Made by a program: the position numbers and the translations under genes
The notes under the pieces: generated by a model
Told to the model about the DNA's origin: nothing
Database searches by the model: none
Seen by the model: the letters and a program-made list of their open reading frames with translations, nothing else
Source of the DNA: Roseomonas sp.
GTDB lineage: Bacteria > Pseudomonadota > Alphaproteobacteria > Acetobacterales > Acetobacteraceae
DNA: 6,838 nucleotides
Assembly: GCA_020249415.1 (NCBI GenBank)
Contig: JADCFR010000338.1
Span: forward strand, 1-6,838
Direction: 5' to 3'
In this document: piece after piece, positions 5,568 through 6,838 of the stretch
Layout of the letters: the number at the start of each line of letters is the position of its first letter
How positions within the stretch are numbered: the stretch's first letter is position 1

Positions 5568-6838
5568 ATGGCAGAAGCGAAAACAGGGCGAACGGGCGGC
5601 AAGCTTTTGGCCGATGCCTTGGTGGCCCAGGGCGTCACCCACGCCTTTTGCGTACCGGGTGAAAGCTATCTTGATCTGCTGGATGGCCTTTATTCCGTGC
5701 GCAACCAGTTGCAGTTGGTGACCTGCCGCTTTGAAGCCGGCGCGATCCATATGGCGGAGGCCTATGGCAAACTCACCGGCAAGCCAGGGGTCGCGATTGT
5801 CACGCGCGGCCCCGGCGCCTGCCATGCCGCGATTGGTGTGCATGTCGCGCAGCAGGATTCAACGCCGCTGGTGCTGCTGGTCGGCCAGATTCCCGTGGAA
5901 GAGACAGACCGCGAAACCTTCCAGGAAGTTGATTATCGCCGCATGTTCAGCCCCATCGCGAAATGGGTGACGCAGATTGATGATGAAAAGCGCATCCCCG
6001 AATTGATGGCGCATGCCTTTGATGTTGCGGTGTCTGGCCGCCCCGGCCCGGTGGTGATCGCGATCAGTGAGGAAATGCAAAAGCGCATGGCAAACGTGCC
6101 GGATATCGGCCCCGCCAATGTGTTGCCGCCACATCCCGCACCTGATGCCGTTTCGCGCATGATGGCGATGCTGGGCAAGGCGAAGCGCCCGCTCGCGGTG
6201 CTGGGTGGCTCACGCTGGTCGGATCAGGGCAAGGCCGATATCCGTGACTTCCTGCTGGCCAATGATCTGCCGGTGGCCGTTGGCTTCCGCCGTCAGGGGA
6301 TTTTTGACGGTACTTCGGAAAATTATGTCGGTGATCTTGGTGTTGGCGCCGATCCGGGCCTGGTGGCACACGCCAAGGATGCGGATTTGATCATCGCGAT
6401 TGGATCGCGCCTGGGTGAGACTTTCAGCCAGGGCTATACGTTGCTTGACATGGCGGGCGCGACGCCGATTGTGCATGTCTATCCCGAGCAATCGGAAATC
6501 GGGCGTGTCTATCGCCCTGCACTTGGTATCACCGCGGACCTCAATGCCTTTGCCGCGGCAGCCAAGGCGGCAGCACCGATCAAGAAACCCGCCTGGGCGA
6601 GCTGGACGCGGGATTTGCGTGCCACGCGCCTGAAGCAGGCGGCAGCACCCAATTACGAAGGGCCGCTCAACCTCGCGAAAGCCTTGCAGGATTTGGAAAA
6701 GGCGCTGCCAGCCAATACGATCTACACGACGGATGCCGGCAATTTCGCGACCTGGCCGACGCGCTTCATGCATGTGGGGGCAGGGCAGGATTTCCTTGGC
6801 CCCACCAATGGTGCCATGGGTTATGCGGTACCATCCGC
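5568..6838 (+). CDS. Thiamine-diphosphate-dependent enzyme, acetolactate synthase-like superfamily (3' end cut by window)
   Basis: Cytosolic carboligase- or decarboxylase-type enzyme that uses thiamine diphosphate. The window holds 423 codons of an expected 540-600. The N-terminal pyrimidine-binding domain (about 8-170) shows FCVPGESYLDLLDGLY (27-42), the catalytic glutamate E56 in RFEAGAIHMAEAYG, TGKPGVAIVTRGPG (70-83), FQE (118-120) and SGRPGPV (156-162). The middle domain is at about 190-330. The C-terminal cofactor domain begins at TDAGN (388-392), and the window ends at GAMGYAVPS. The GDG...N metal/diphosphate motif would lie beyond the edge and cannot be checked. E56 argues against glyoxylate carboligase, which lacks this Glu. 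In the middle domain, GSRLGETFSQGYTLL (279-293) stands where acetolactate synthases carry GARFDDRVTG, so a biosynthetic IlvB role is doubtful. No IlvN-like small subunit is visible before the window edge. The reaction is unknown. The gap and hairpins before it suggest a unit separate from the efflux operon. Confidence 0.92.
   Translation, partial: MAEAKTGRTGGKLLADALVAQGVTHAFCVPGESYLDLLDGLYSVRNQLQLVTCRFEAGAIHMAEAYGKLTGKPGVAIVTRGPGACHAAIGVHVAQQDSTPLVLLVGQIPVEETDRETFQEVDYRRMFSPIAKWVTQIDDEKRIPELMAHAFDVAVSGRPGPVVIAISEEMQKRMANVPDIGPANVLPPHPAPDAVSRMMAMLGKAKRPLAVLGGSRWSDQGKADIRDFLLANDLPVAVGFRRQGIFDGTSENYVGDLGVGADPGLVAHAKDADLIIAIGSRLGETFSQGYTLLDMAGATPIVHVYPEQSEIGRVYRPALGITADLNAFAAAAKAAAPIKKPAWASWTRDLRATRLKQAAAPNYEGPLNLAKALQDLEKALPANTIYTTDAGNFATWPTRFMHVGAGQDFLGPTNGAMGYAVPS

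Noticed and set aside
6210..6773. 187-codon minus-strand frame inside the TPP enzyme gene
   Set aside because: Shadow frame opposite recognised TPP-enzyme motifs; no domain seen.
1..6838. Mobile elements, CRISPR arrays, tRNA or rRNA genes, phage or defence systems
   Set aside because: No transposase, integrase, spaced repeats, tRNA-like folds or defence domains were seen; the window is nearly filled by recognised housekeeping and transport genes.

Overview
The window is GC-rich, densely coded on the + strand only, and built of ordinary Gram-negative gene families. The codon style (strong G/C third positions), a tripartite RND efflux pump and a Dpp/Opp-type peptide ABC transporter suggest an alphaproteobacterium. 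An Acetobacteraceae/Rhodospirillales-like host is my guess from general character, not from a marker gene.

Layout: (1) 1-66 is the last 21 codons of an unrecognised gene whose TGA overlaps the next ATG (ATGA). (2) 63-1073 is a DppD/OppD-type ATP-binding subunit with a complete ATPase core and a four-cysteine C-terminal tail. No DppF partner follows it. (3) 1074-1226 is a non-coding gap with an imperfect hairpin plus T5 that looks like a terminator. (4) 1227-2342 and 2357-5482 are a two-gene efflux operon: a periplasmic adaptor (membrane fusion protein) and an HAE-1 type RND pump, 14 bases apart. No outer-membrane channel gene follows. (5) 5483-5567 is a short gap with two tandem hairpins, the first enclosing the RND stop codon. 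(6) 5568 to the window end is a thiamine-diphosphate enzyme of the acetolactate-synthase superfamily, cut off by the window edge early in its C-terminal domain.

Three functional blocks lie side by side: nutrient (peptide or similar) import, drug or solvent export, and a cytosolic carboligase/decarboxylase-type enzyme. Only the adaptor and RND pump clearly work together: the adaptor bridges the RND trimer to a TolC-like channel encoded elsewhere. The ABC ATPase belongs with genes upstream of the window. The TPP enzyme appears to be a separate unit.

I found no mobile element, CRISPR array, RNA gene or anything I would call a new biological system. The points most worth checking are the specificity of the TPP enzyme, which lacks the usual acetolactate synthase middle-domain motif, the missing second ATPase of the ABC system, and the hairpins in the two gaps.
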